NCBI RefSeq assembly: GCF_002163675.1
Contig: NZ_CP019334.1
Location: forward strand, 816,001 to 880,000
From: Polaribacter sp. SA4-12
GTDB lineage: Bacteria > Bacteroidota > Bacteroidia > Flavobacteriales > Flavobacteriaceae
DNA: 64,000 nucleotides
Direction of reading: 5' to 3'
Shown: positions 27,661-35,840 of the stretch, piece by piece
Layout of the letters: the number at the start of each line of letters is the position of its first letter
Numbering within the stretch: the stretch's first letter is position 1
Notes under the pieces: model-generated
Database searches by the model: none
What the model was told of the DNA's origin: nothing
Seen by the model: only the letters and a program-made list of their open reading frames with translations
Translations under genes and position numbers: made by a program

Positions 27661-28881
27661 ATGATAAAAGCAAAAACACAAAGTTTAATAGCGCTCGCTT
27701 ACTTTTTAATTGCTTCTTCATTAGGTATTGTTCTTCGACTTTTCCCTACAGCAAACATCAATGCAAATTATAAATTTATTGTACACACCCACTCTCATAT
27801 TGCACTTTTAGGATGGGTTTATATAGGTTTAACGACTTTAATTTTTCATTTATTTATAAAAGACGAAGCTAAAAAAAGGTATTCAAAAATATTTTTAGTT
27901 ACTCAAATCACCATTATTGGAATGCTTATAAGTTTCCCTATTACTGGTTATGCTTTGTTTTCTATTATTTTTTCTACACTTTTTATAATTTGTTCTTATT
28001 GGTTTTATGCTTTTTATAGAAAAAACAATAATTTTAATAAAAATAGCTACGCTTCAAAGTTTATAAATGCGTCCTTACTATTTATGATCCTTTCCAGTAT
28101 TGGTCCTTGGGCTTTAGGAATAATAATGAATACTCTTGGCAGTACATCACATTGGTATAAAAATGCAATTTATTTCTATTTACATTTTCAATATAATGGA
28201 TGGTTTATTTTTTGTTTACTTGGAATCTTTTTCAACTTTTTAGAAAAGAATGCTATTGCCATACCTAAAAAAGTGAGTTCTGATTTTTATAGGCTGATGA
28301 TATTCAGTTGTATTCTAACTGTATTTTCATCCTTTTTATGGACAGAGCCTCCTTTTATTATTTACTTTTTAGCTATAATGGGCGTATTTTATCAGCTGTT
28401 TGCTTATTTAAAGTTTTATCAAATAATTAAAAAGTATAAGGCAATTATAAAAAAGAGAACCTCATTCTTTTTTTACAAAATAATAAATTTAGTTTTTATC
28501 TTTTTCTCTTTAAAAATAGCCATGCAATCTATTACTGCAATTCCTTATTTTGCAGCATTATCCTTTCAAATTAAAGGTTTTGTAATTGGATATTTACACC
28601 TTGTCTTTTTAGGAATTACAAGTCTGAGTATTTTGTTTTTCCTTCATCAAAATAAACTATTAAACGTTTCTAAAAGGTTTACGATTATCTATTTGATAGG
28701 TTTCATACTTTCAGAAATATTTATTTTTTACAAAGTTTTTTGCAATTGGCAACAGATTTCAGTAATAGATAACTATTACATTGTTTTAGTACTTATTTCT
28801 GCCCTAATGCCTATTGGAATCTTAGGAATATTTGCTTCTAATTTAAGAACTACATTTTCCACTCTAAAAAAACCTCTTTAG
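27661..28881 (+). CDS. Polytopic membrane protein resembling heme-copper oxidase subunit I
   Basis: 406 residues with about 11-12 hydrophobic segments and almost no soluble part. Histidines sit at helix ends in oxidase-like contexts: HTHSHIALLGWV (H42, H44, H46), YLHFQYNGWF (H175) and YLHLVFLG (H313). The HxH-x-LLGWV start is what I associate with small heme-copper oxidase/NO-reductase-like subunits of the cbb3 type. The usual HH pair for Cu-B is not evident, so heme binding without oxidase chemistry is possible. Co-transcription with a cysteine-cluster Rrf2 gene suggests a role in the NO or N2O response. The 3' end overlaps the convergent decarboxylase gene by 32 bases. Confidence 0.7.
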   Translation: MIKAKTQSLIALAYFLIASSLGIVLRLFPTANINANYKFIVHTHSHIALLGWVYIGLTTLIFHLFIKDEAKKRYSKIFLVTQITIIGMLISFPITGYALFSIIFSTLFIICSYWFYAFYRKNNNFNKNSYASKFINASLLFMILSSIGPWALGIIMNTLGSTSHWYKNAIYFYLHFQYNGWFIFCLLGIFFNFLEKNAIAIPKKVSSDFYRLMIFSCILTVFSSFLWTEPPFIIYFLAIMGVFYQLFAYLKFYQIIKKYKAIIKKRTSFFFYKIINLVFIFFSLKIAMQSITAIPYFAALSFQIKGFVIGYLHLVFLGITSLSILFFLHQNKLLNVSKRFTIIYLIGFILSEIFIFYKVFCNWQQISVIDNYYIVLVLISALMPIGILGIFASNLRTTFSTLKKPL

Positions 28882-30286
28882 CAAACGCTTCACATTGACT
28901 TAAAGTGTCTTTAACATGCTTTATAGTCGTTTTTGGGTTGATTAAACACATTCTAATAACCACCTGATTTTGTAACACTGTGGTTACTAAAAGAGCTTCC
29001 TTAGACGCTACTACTCTAGAAGAAATTTCTTGATTTAATTTATCTAGTTCTTCTTCTTTTAAATTCTTACCAATAGGGTTAAATCTAAAATTTATGATTG
29101 CTAATGTTGCTGGAGAAACAATTTCCCAATTTTTACTTTTTCTAAGAATATCTTCTGTTTCTTCTGTTAAATCTATATTATAAGTAATTGCCTTTTTAAA
29201 AGCATTTAATCCATACGTTTTTATAGACATGTAGAATTTTAAAGCTCTAAATCTTCTGGTTAATTGAATACCATAATCATAAAAATTAATTTCTGATTCA
29301 TTTCCTTCTATATCTCTTAAATATTCTGGTTTTTCACTAAAAGTATTACTTAACCAAGAAGCATCTTTTACCAATAAACAACCAATTTCATAAGGTTGAA
29401 AAAACCATTTATGAGGATCTACAGTTAAAGAATCTGCTCGTTCAATTCCTTGTAAAATTTTACTTCCTTTTTTTGATAAAATTGCAGCTCCTCCATAAGC
29501 GCCATCAATATGAAACCAAAGGTTTTCTTTTTCACAAATATCTGCCAAGGTATCTAAAGGATCTACAGTTCCTGTATTTGTAGTACCTGCTGAAGCGATA
29601 ATACAAAAAGGTTTTTTTCCTTCTAACTTGTCTCTTGCAATTTCGTTTTTAAGTTTATTTATACTAAACTTAAACTCTAAATCTGTTGGAATTATTTTTA
29701 CCTGTTCTTCTTTAAAACCGATAACTCTAATTGCCTTAATATTTGAAGAATGGGCTTGGTCTGATAAATAAATAACTGCATCAGAAAAATCAGATCCACA
29801 TTTTATTCTTCTAGCAGTAACCAAAGCAGTTAAATTTGCCATAGAACCACCACTTGTAAAAATTCCTCCTCCTTTTGTTACAGGAAAATTAAACATTTTT
29901 AACAACCAGTTTAAAGTAACAATTTCTAATTCTGCTGCTGCTGGGGAAACAATCCATCCACCAGAAAATATATTAAATCCTGTTGCTAATGAATCTGCCA
30001 TTGCACTAATAAAATTACTGGGTCCAGGCACAAAAGAAAAAGATTTTGGGTGCGATGATATATTACTATTTGGCAATACATTTTCTGTAACAAAATCTAA
30101 AACTTCATCTGCAGGAGATGCGTGATCTGGTGCTTCACTTAAAAAAATTGAATCCATTTCTTGACGAGAAGCCTTACTTACAGGCTTTTTACTTTCTTCA
30201 TCTGCGTAATGGTCTACTATAATATCAACAATTTTATAACCATAAGATTGCATTTCTTTTTTTGATAAGTGAAAGGGCGATTTCAT
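28850..30286 (-). CDS. PLP-dependent group II decarboxylase
   Basis: 478 residues from the ATG at 30286 (MKSPFHLSKKEM). The fold-type I core shows FTSGGSMANLTALVTAR, the PLP-stacking HIDGAYGGAA and the Schiff-base lysine in TVDPHKWFFQP. This is the aromatic-L-amino-acid/glutamate/diaminobutyrate decarboxylase superfamily; the substrate cannot be read from the motifs. It converges with the oxidase-like gene with a 32-base overlap of coding ends, so antisense pairing of the two messages is possible. It has no Fnr-type box. Confidence 0.92.
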   Translation of the reverse strand: MKSPFHLSKKEMQSYGYKIVDIIVDHYADEESKKPVSKASRQEMDSIFLSEAPDHASPADEVLDFVTENVLPNSNISSHPKSFSFVPGPSNFISAMADSLATGFNIFSGGWIVSPAAAELEIVTLNWLLKMFNFPVTKGGGIFTSGGSMANLTALVTARRIKCGSDFSDAVIYLSDQAHSSNIKAIRVIGFKEEQVKIIPTDLEFKFSINKLKNEIARDKLEGKKPFCIIASAGTTNTGTVDPLDTLADICEKENLWFHIDGAYGGAAILSKKGSKILQGIERADSLTVDPHKWFFQPYEIGCLLVKDASWLSNTFSEKPEYLRDIEGNESEINFYDYGIQLTRRFRALKFYMSIKTYGLNAFKKAITYNIDLTEETEDILRKSKNWEIVSPATLAIINFRFNPIGKNLKEEELDKLNQEISSRVVASKEALLVTTVLQNQVVIRMCLINPKTTIKHVKDTLSQCEAFAKEVFLEWKM

Positions 30287-30504
30287 TAATTTGTAATTTT
30301 TCCGCAAATTACAAGAACTTAAAATGATATCGATAAAAAAAAGGATGTTTTATTATAAATAATCATTAATTATACAAAAATCTAATGAAGTTAAAGTTAC
30401 TTCTTAATACTTAAAAATTCTACTAATAGTTCTTCATCATTTATCGCTTCCTTTTCCGAAAATCACATAAAATTATTAATTTTATTTAAGAAAATTCAAA
30501 ATAG

Positions 30505-30547
30505 TGACAAAAGTCATTTTTTATACTCAAAAACTACATCACATTTG
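30505..30547 (+). promoter_or_regulatory. Variant Crp/Fnr-type box and promoter for ric2
   Basis: TGAC-AAAA-GTCA at 30505-30516 (centre 30510.5), followed by CACATTTG at 30540-30547. Its TTTG begins 33.5 bases from the centre, the same geometry as the TGAT-type sites. TGAC/GTCA half-sites recall CRP/HcpR-type recognition. Confidence 0.7.
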
Positions 30548-30570
30548 TAATAAATTCTAAGTCATATATT

Positions 30571-31293
30571 ATGAAGGATTTATTGGATAAAAGTGTTGCT
30601 AATATCGTTTCAAAAAATATTAATACATCTTCAATATTTAGAAAGTTTAAAATTGATTTTTGTTTTCATGGTGATATGTTATTATCAAAAGCTTGTGAAG
30701 AGAAAAAAGTTGACTATAAACAAGTCGTTAAAGAATTAAATGCTATAAATGATAATGTATATTATCTAAAAGATTACAATTCTTGGAAACTAGATTTTCT
30801 TATTGATTTTTTGATAAATATTCATCATGAATATGAAGAAGAAAACATTCTATTCTTAAAAGAATATGGAGAAAAAGTTGCTAATATTTATGGTAGAGAG
30901 TATAAAGAACTGAAAGAGATTAATAATTTAATTCAAGAAGTTACAGACGATATTCTTGAACATATGAAGAACGAAGAAAGAATTCTTTTTCCTTATATAA
31001 AGAAACTTATTAACGCAAAAAATAAAAATACCCACATCGATATAAAAGATTCACCTTTAAATGATCCTATTGATTCTTTAGAAGATGATCATGAGCAAGT
31101 TGGAAAAACTTTTAAACGCATTTCTAAATTAACCAATAACTATTTTATACCAGAAGATGCTTGTGTTTCTTTTAAGATTTTATATCTTAAACTACAACAG
31201 TTTGAAGAAGAGCTACATAAACACATTCATATAGAGAATAATATTTTATTTCCGAAAGCAAAAAAATTAGAAAGGTCCTTTTCTAATCTTTAG
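30571..31293 (+). CDS. Second RIC-family protein with altered cysteine motif
   Basis: 240 residues, collinear with ric1 without visible gaps. The ScdA-domain motif reads DFCFHGDMLLSKAC where ric1 has DFCCGGG: C31 is kept, C32 is Phe and G33 is His, while C42 is kept. In the hemerythrin domain, IHHEYEEEN, HMKNEERILFPYI, DDHEQVGK and HKHIHIENNILFPKA are kept, but the HGHH of ric1 has become YGRE. The di-iron ligands thus look largely present while the cysteine site is changed. It may scavenge or sense NO or oxygen rather than repair clusters. It has its own promoter with a TGAC-type box. Confidence 0.88.
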   Translation: MKDLLDKSVANIVSKNINTSSIFRKFKIDFCFHGDMLLSKACEEKKVDYKQVVKELNAINDNVYYLKDYNSWKLDFLIDFLINIHHEYEEENILFLKEYGEKVANIYGREYKELKEINNLIQEVTDDILEHMKNEERILFPYIKKLINAKNKNTHIDIKDSPLNDPIDSLEDDHEQVGKTFKRISKLTNNYFIPEDACVSFKILYLKLQQFEEELHKHIHIENNILFPKAKKLERSFSNL

Positions 31294-31351
31294 TAAAGCA
31301 TATTAAAATTAAATTTCACTTTTCTTTAATAGGTTGCTATATTCTTTTCAT

Positions 31352-31359
31352 TATTTTTG
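31352..31359 (+). promoter_or_regulatory. -7 element upstream of the LptA-like gene
   Basis: TATTTTTG, an exact TAnnTTTG. Transcription would begin after a TTG at 31334, which supports the TTG at 31376 as the start codon. Confidence 0.6.
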
Positions 31360-31375
31360 CGACAAATACATCATT

Positions 31376-33010
31376 TTGAAAAGAATACTGATTCTATTTT
31401 TTCTATTTATCACTTCATTTGTTTTTTCGCAAACAAAAAAGATTAATTATGAAGCTGAAATTCAAGAAGCCGATGAAGAGAAGTACCCTGGTGCTACTAT
31501 CTTAATTGGTAATGTAAAAATGACCCATGATGGAATTATTTTAACAAGTCAACAAGCATTATTCTACAAAGAAAAAAACTTCTTTAAAGCTATTGGAAAA
31601 GTTATTATAAAACAAGGAGATACAATTACACAGACAAGTAATTATACTGATTATGACGCAAATTCTAAACAAGCGTTATCTTGGGGAAATGTGGTTTTAA
31701 AAGACCCAACAATGACGTTAACTTCAGATACACTTCATTTTGATAGACTGAATCAGAAATTGTATTACAATAGTTATGCAACTATTAAAGACCCAACAAA
31801 TACACTTAAAAGTAAAAACGGTAACTTCTATTTAGAAACTAAAAAATTTACAGCAACCACTAGAGTTACAGTCGTAAACCCAGAACATTATTTAGAATCT
31901 AATCATTTAGATTATTACACAAACTCTGGTCTTACGTATTTATACGGGCCAACGACAATTACAAACACTCAAAACGAAAATAAAATTTATTGCGAAAGAG
32001 GTTTTTATAATACAAAAACCGATATTTCTCATTTTGTTAAAAATGCCAAACTCTTTTTAAAAGAAAGAACTGTTGAAGGTGATAGTTTGTATTATGACAA
32101 GAGAAAAGGTTTTGCTTCTGCAACAAATAATATTCAAGTTATAGACACTGTTCAGAATTTTATAACAAAAGGAAACTATGCAGAAATCTTTGAATTAAAA
32201 GATTCACTTTTTATTATTAAAAGAGCAGTTGCTATTTCAATTGTAGAAAAAGACTCTATGTTTATTCATGGAGACACCATATTAATAACAGGTAAACCTG
32301 AAAAAAGAATTGTAAGAACATATCATAATGTAAAAATCTTTAAATCAGACTTACAAGGAAAATGTGATTCAATACATACAAACCAAGCTAATGGTTTAAC
32401 TAGAATGTTTAAAAACCCTGTAATTTGGTCAGAACAAAATCAAATTACTGGAGACACAATTCATTTAATTTCTAATGTAGAAACAGAAAAATTAGATTCC
32501 TTAAAAGTATTAAACAATTCATTTATCATTACAAAAGACACAATTTCTAATAAGGATTTCAACCAGATTAGAGGTAGAAATATGTTTGGGAAATTTAAAA
32601 ACAATAAACTGAATCTACTTTTAGTAAAAGGAAATGCAGAATCTGTTTATTTTAATAGAAATGAAGAAACCCAAGTTTTAGAAACTATTACAAAAGAAAT
32701 TTCTAGTAATATTGAATTTACTTTAGTTAAAGGACAAATAGAAACGGTTAAGTATTTAAAAAAATCTGATGGTAATACATATCCTCCTTCAAAATTACCA
32801 GATGATGTTAGACAATTAAAAGGTTTTATTTGGCGAGAAGATGAACAACCTAAAAAGAAGGAAGATATTTTTATTAAAGATGATAAAAAGAAGGTTCCTC
32901 CAAAAAAAGGTAAAAAAGAAAATAAGACTGCTATTATTCTTGATAAAAAAAAGAAATCTAAAGTAGATCTTAAATTAATGAAGTCAGATGTTTCTCCTAA
33001 AAAGCAATAA
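31376..33010 (+). CDS. LptA/OstA-like periplasmic protein
   Basis: 544 residues starting at TTG, which gives a compact signal peptide (KRILILFFLFITSFVFSQ). The mature part contains repeated beta-jellyroll units of the OstA/LptA type (for example ILIGNVKMTHDGIILTSQQALFY, then LSWGNVVLKDPTMTLTSDTLHF), which bridge lipopolysaccharide across the periplasm. It is much longer than Proteobacterial LptA (about 180 residues), as usual in Bacteroidota. The last 60 residues are Lys-rich and of low complexity. The aminotransferase gene begins two bases after its stop. Confidence 0.88.
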   Translation: MKRILILFFLFITSFVFSQTKKINYEAEIQEADEEKYPGATILIGNVKMTHDGIILTSQQALFYKEKNFFKAIGKVIIKQGDTITQTSNYTDYDANSKQALSWGNVVLKDPTMTLTSDTLHFDRLNQKLYYNSYATIKDPTNTLKSKNGNFYLETKKFTATTRVTVVNPEHYLESNHLDYYTNSGLTYLYGPTTITNTQNENKIYCERGFYNTKTDISHFVKNAKLFLKERTVEGDSLYYDKRKGFASATNNIQVIDTVQNFITKGNYAEIFELKDSLFIIKRAVAISIVEKDSMFIHGDTILITGKPEKRIVRTYHNVKIFKSDLQGKCDSIHTNQANGLTRMFKNPVIWSEQNQITGDTIHLISNVETEKLDSLKVLNNSFIITKDTISNKDFNQIRGRNMFGKFKNNKLNLLLVKGNAESVYFNRNEETQVLETITKEISSNIEFTLVKGQIETVKYLKKSDGNTYPPSKLPDDVRQLKGFIWREDEQPKKKEDIFIKDDKKKVPPKKGKKENKTAIILDKKKKSKVDLKLMKSDVSPKKQ

Positions 33011-33012
33011 TC

Positions 33013-34194
33013 TTGAAAAAAGATTTTTTTAAATATCAAGCACAAACCTCTCCTTACCCACTTGCAATAGAAATTTCTAAAGCAAAAGGGAGTTATATTT
33101 ATGACACTTCAGGTAAAAAATATTTAGACTTTGTTGCAGGTGTTTCTGCAAATAGTGTTGGACATAATAACGATAATGTTACAGATGCTATTAAAAATCA
33201 ACTAGATTCTTATGCTCATGTAATGGTTTATGGCGAGTTTGTACAGCAACCACAAGTTGAATTGTGTAAATTATTAGCAGAAAATTCTCCAGAAAATTTA
33301 AATTCTGTTTACATCACTAATTCTGGTACAGAAGCTACAGAAGGTGCTTTAAAACTAGCTAAAAGAGTTACAAATAGGTCAGAAATTATAGCAGCAAAAA
33401 ACTCTTATCATGGAAACACAATGGGTTCTATGAGCGTTTCTGGAGCTGAAAGTCAAAAATCAGCATTTAGACCTTTAATTCCTGGTACAAGATTTATCAC
33501 ATTTAATGATGAAACAGAACTTAGTAAAATTACTACTAAAACTGCTGCAGTAATATTAGAAACCATGCAAGGTGGCGCAGGTTTTATTGAACCTAAAAAT
33601 GACTATTTATCAAAAGTAAAACAACGTTGTTTAGAAGTTGGTGCATTATTAATTTTGGATGAAATACAAACAGGAATTGGTAGAACAGGAACTTTTTGGG
33701 GGTTTGAAAACTACAATGTGATTCCTGATATTATAATTACTGGAAAAGGTTTAGGAGGCGGAATGCCTGTTGGTGCTTTTATTTCATCATTTGAAAAAAT
33801 GGATTTATTAAAAGACAATCCTAAATTAGGACATATTTCTACGTTTGCAGGTCATCCTGTAATTGCTGCAGCAGGAGTTGCAACCTTAAAAGAAATTAAA
33901 GACAATAACTTAATTGCAACATCTTTAAAGAAAGAAGCACTTATTAGAAAACATTTAAAACATCCTTCAATTAAAGAAATTAGAGGAAAAGGATTAATGT
34001 TAGCTCCCATTTTAGAAACTCCAGAATTGGCTGCAAAAGTGATTCATAAATGTTTAGAAAACGGATTAATTCTATTCTTCTTATTAATTGAATTAAGAGC
34101 TTTAAGAATTACACCTCCACTTACAATTTCTGATGAAGAAATCATAAAAGGTTGCAAAATTCTTTTAAATTCTATTGATGAAATTAATGGTTAA
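33013..34194 (+). CDS. Class III aminotransferase (acetylornithine/4-aminobutyrate type)
   Basis: 394 residues, starting at a TTG two bases after the LptA-like stop; translation is probably coupled. It is PLP fold-type I, class III: TNSGTEATEGALKLAKR, YHGNTMGSMSVSG, LILDEIQTGIGRTGTFWGFE, and the Schiff-base lysine in IITGKGLGGGMPVGAF. No arginine-biosynthesis neighbour is present, so the substrate is open; the family covers acetylornithine, ornithine and other omega-amino donors. The pairing with LptA is, from memory, common in flavobacteria. Confidence 0.92.
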   Translation: MKKDFFKYQAQTSPYPLAIEISKAKGSYIYDTSGKKYLDFVAGVSANSVGHNNDNVTDAIKNQLDSYAHVMVYGEFVQQPQVELCKLLAENSPENLNSVYITNSGTEATEGALKLAKRVTNRSEIIAAKNSYHGNTMGSMSVSGAESQKSAFRPLIPGTRFITFNDETELSKITTKTAAVILETMQGGAGFIEPKNDYLSKVKQRCLEVGALLILDEIQTGIGRTGTFWGFENYNVIPDIIITGKGLGGGMPVGAFISSFEKMDLLKDNPKLGHISTFAGHPVIAAAGVATLKEIKDNNLIATSLKKEALIRKHLKHPSIKEIRGKGLMLAPILETPELAAKVIHKCLENGLILFFLLIELRALRITPPLTISDEEIIKGCKILLNSIDEING

Positions 34195-34381
34195 TCAGCT
34201 TTTTAATAAAGCATAAACATACTATTATTTCTTTTTTATTTTCACAAAACCTATCTATAAGGTTCAATAATTTCTTAATTTCAGTTAAATAACGTTAAGG
34301 TTATATTAAAATGGATATATACTGTAACTCATTTTAAAATTGGTCGTCTTTACTATATAATTTCAACCTAAAATACTTATT

Positions 34382-34726
34382 ATGAAAACCTTAAAAACTA
34401 TTATTACTGTTATTGCAATTAGTTTATCAACTGTTTTTTCTGTTACAGCTACAGAAAACAATCCTACAAGTACAAATAAAAAATTAAGAACAGAACTCGT
34501 CTCTTTATTAGGAAATAATATTCCTTTAGAAATAGATAAATCATATTCTGCAGAAATTTCATTTATAGTAAACAACGATAATGAAGTAATTGTTATTTCA
34601 GTAGATTCTAAAGTTTCTAGTTTTATTAAATATGCAAAAACTAGGTTAAACTATAAAAAAGTCAATACTAAAAATATTAAAAAAGGAGAAGTTTATAGAA
34701 TGCCAATAAAAATTAATAAAAAATAA
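34382..34726 (+). CDS. Small exported protein
   Basis: 114 residues with a signal peptide (KTLKTIITVIAISLSTVFSVTA). The mature domain of about 90 residues has a beta-alpha pattern: LRTELVSLLGNNIPLEI, SAEISFIVNNDNEVIVISV, and a basic C-terminus with VYRMPIKINKK. The arrangement recalls a TonB-C-like fold found in many small Bacteroidota exported proteins, but this is a weak impression. It is a single-gene unit ended by a strong hairpin. Confidence 0.72.
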   Translation: MKTLKTIITVIAISLSTVFSVTATENNPTSTNKKLRTELVSLLGNNIPLEIDKSYSAEISFIVNNDNEVIVISVDSKVSSFIKYAKTRLNYKKVNTKNIKKGEVYRMPIKINKK

Positions 34727-34751
34727 AAAATCCAACTTGTTGGTTAGTTGG

Positions 34752-34791
34752 TACCCAATATTAGTTTTATACTGTATTGGGTATTTTTTTT
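34752..34791 (+). terminator. Terminator of the small exported protein
   Basis: Nine-base arms TACCCAATA (34752-34760) and TATTGGGTA (34775-34783) with a 14-base loop, then a run of eight T (34784-34791). Confidence 0.9.
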
Positions 34792-34880
34792 ATACAGAAA
34801 AGAGCAATTATATAAATATAATTGCCCTTCAAATAAATCAACCATTAACATAATAGTAGATTGTATTCTTTTCTGTTAGC

Positions 34881-35765
34881 TTATCTTGATACACTTCCTG
34901 ATAAAGTTGCTAATGGTCCTGCTCCCATAGATATTACTGAATGGTTCATTGCATCTGCTGGTACAACATGAGCTAATGGCTTTAAAGTAAAAGGTGCTGA
35001 ACTGTTATCTGGACTTGGTTCTACTGAAATTACAATAGTAGCTCCTTTTAAATCTGTTGGAAAATCAACTCCTGCTGCAGAACCTGTTACATAATCTTCT
35101 CCTGGAAAACCTGGTCCATTTCCTACTGATCCTTTAAAAGGTGAAGTTGCTGCGTTATCATCAGCTGCATCAACTGCAGAAAATGTCCCTGTACTTACTG
35201 GTGTTCCGTTTAAAACAACCCAACCTTCATATTTCCATCCATCAGCTAAAGTTGGTAAACCTAAACCTGCAACTGCTGCTGCAACAGAATTATCTAAAAA
35301 CCATACTCCACTTGCTTCATTTGTATCATCTGCATCTGTTGGTGTTGCTAAAATATATTTACCCCAAGAAGCACTAAAGTCTCCTACTATTCCTGTTGAA
35401 GATACACTTGCTGAACTTCCAGAAAAATCTCCTGCTAAAATTTTTGTTGCTGCTGGTGCTAAAGCTTCAGCTCCTGTTTCTCCTGCTGGTTCAATAGATA
35501 AAACAAATGTTGTTGCTGTTTGTAAATCACTAATTCCTACAGTATAAGTTTGTGGAAAAGAAACGCTTGTAAAAGTACCTGTACTTACTGGACTTCCATT
35601 TACGATTAACCATCCTTCGTAAACGAAATCTGATCCTAATTCTTCTAAACCTGTTAGATCTACTGTTAAATCTCCTGTTGTTGCTACTGTCTCGTTGTCA
35701 TCACTACAAGCAACAAATAATGTTGCGATTGTAAATGCTAATGCTAAATTTAAAACTTTTTTCAT
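34881..35765 (-). CDS. Lipoprotein with two RskA-like domains
   Basis: 294 residues. The lipobox is ATLFVAC, followed by SDDNE, a sequence start typical of outer-membrane or surface lipoproteins of Bacteroidota. The mature part is an internal duplication. Unit 1 has FVYEGWLIVNGSPVSTGTF and VLSIEPAGE; unit 2 has WKYEGWVVLNGTPVSTGTF and VISVEPSPD. These motifs match the extracellular domain of anti-sigma-K factors (RskA). No membrane helix or sigma-binding domain is present, so it is not an anti-sigma factor itself. The domain is very Ala/Ser/Gly-rich. Confidence 0.82.
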   Translation of the reverse strand: MKKVLNLALAFTIATLFVACSDDNETVATTGDLTVDLTGLEELGSDFVYEGWLIVNGSPVSTGTFTSVSFPQTYTVGISDLQTATTFVLSIEPAGETGAEALAPAATKILAGDFSGSSASVSSTGIVGDFSASWGKYILATPTDADDTNEASGVWFLDNSVAAAVAGLGLPTLADGWKYEGWVVLNGTPVSTGTFSAVDAADDNAATSPFKGSVGNGPGFPGEDYVTGSAAGVDFPTDLKGATIVISVEPSPDNSSAPFTLKPLAHVVPADAMNHSVISMGAGPLATLSGSVSR

Positions 35766-35794
35766 CTTATTATTTTTTATGTTAATGTTGATGA

Positions 35795-35802
35795 CAAAGT
35801 TA
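35795..35802 (-). promoter_or_regulatory. -7 element of the RskA-like lipoprotein gene
   Basis: TAACTTTG on the minus strand, an exact TAnnTTTG, about 30 bases before the ATG at 35765. No Crp/Fnr palindrome is found upstream of it. Confidence 0.6.
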
Positions 35803-35840
35803 TGAGCTTAAAGAATCATGAAATGTTAGCTAGCGAACAC

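Noticed and set aside
27661-28881. Assignment as NnrS
   Set aside because: Both are polytopic, His-bearing NO-linked proteins, but the HTHSH-x-ALLGWV start fits oxidase-like subunits better than the NnrS helix motifs I know.
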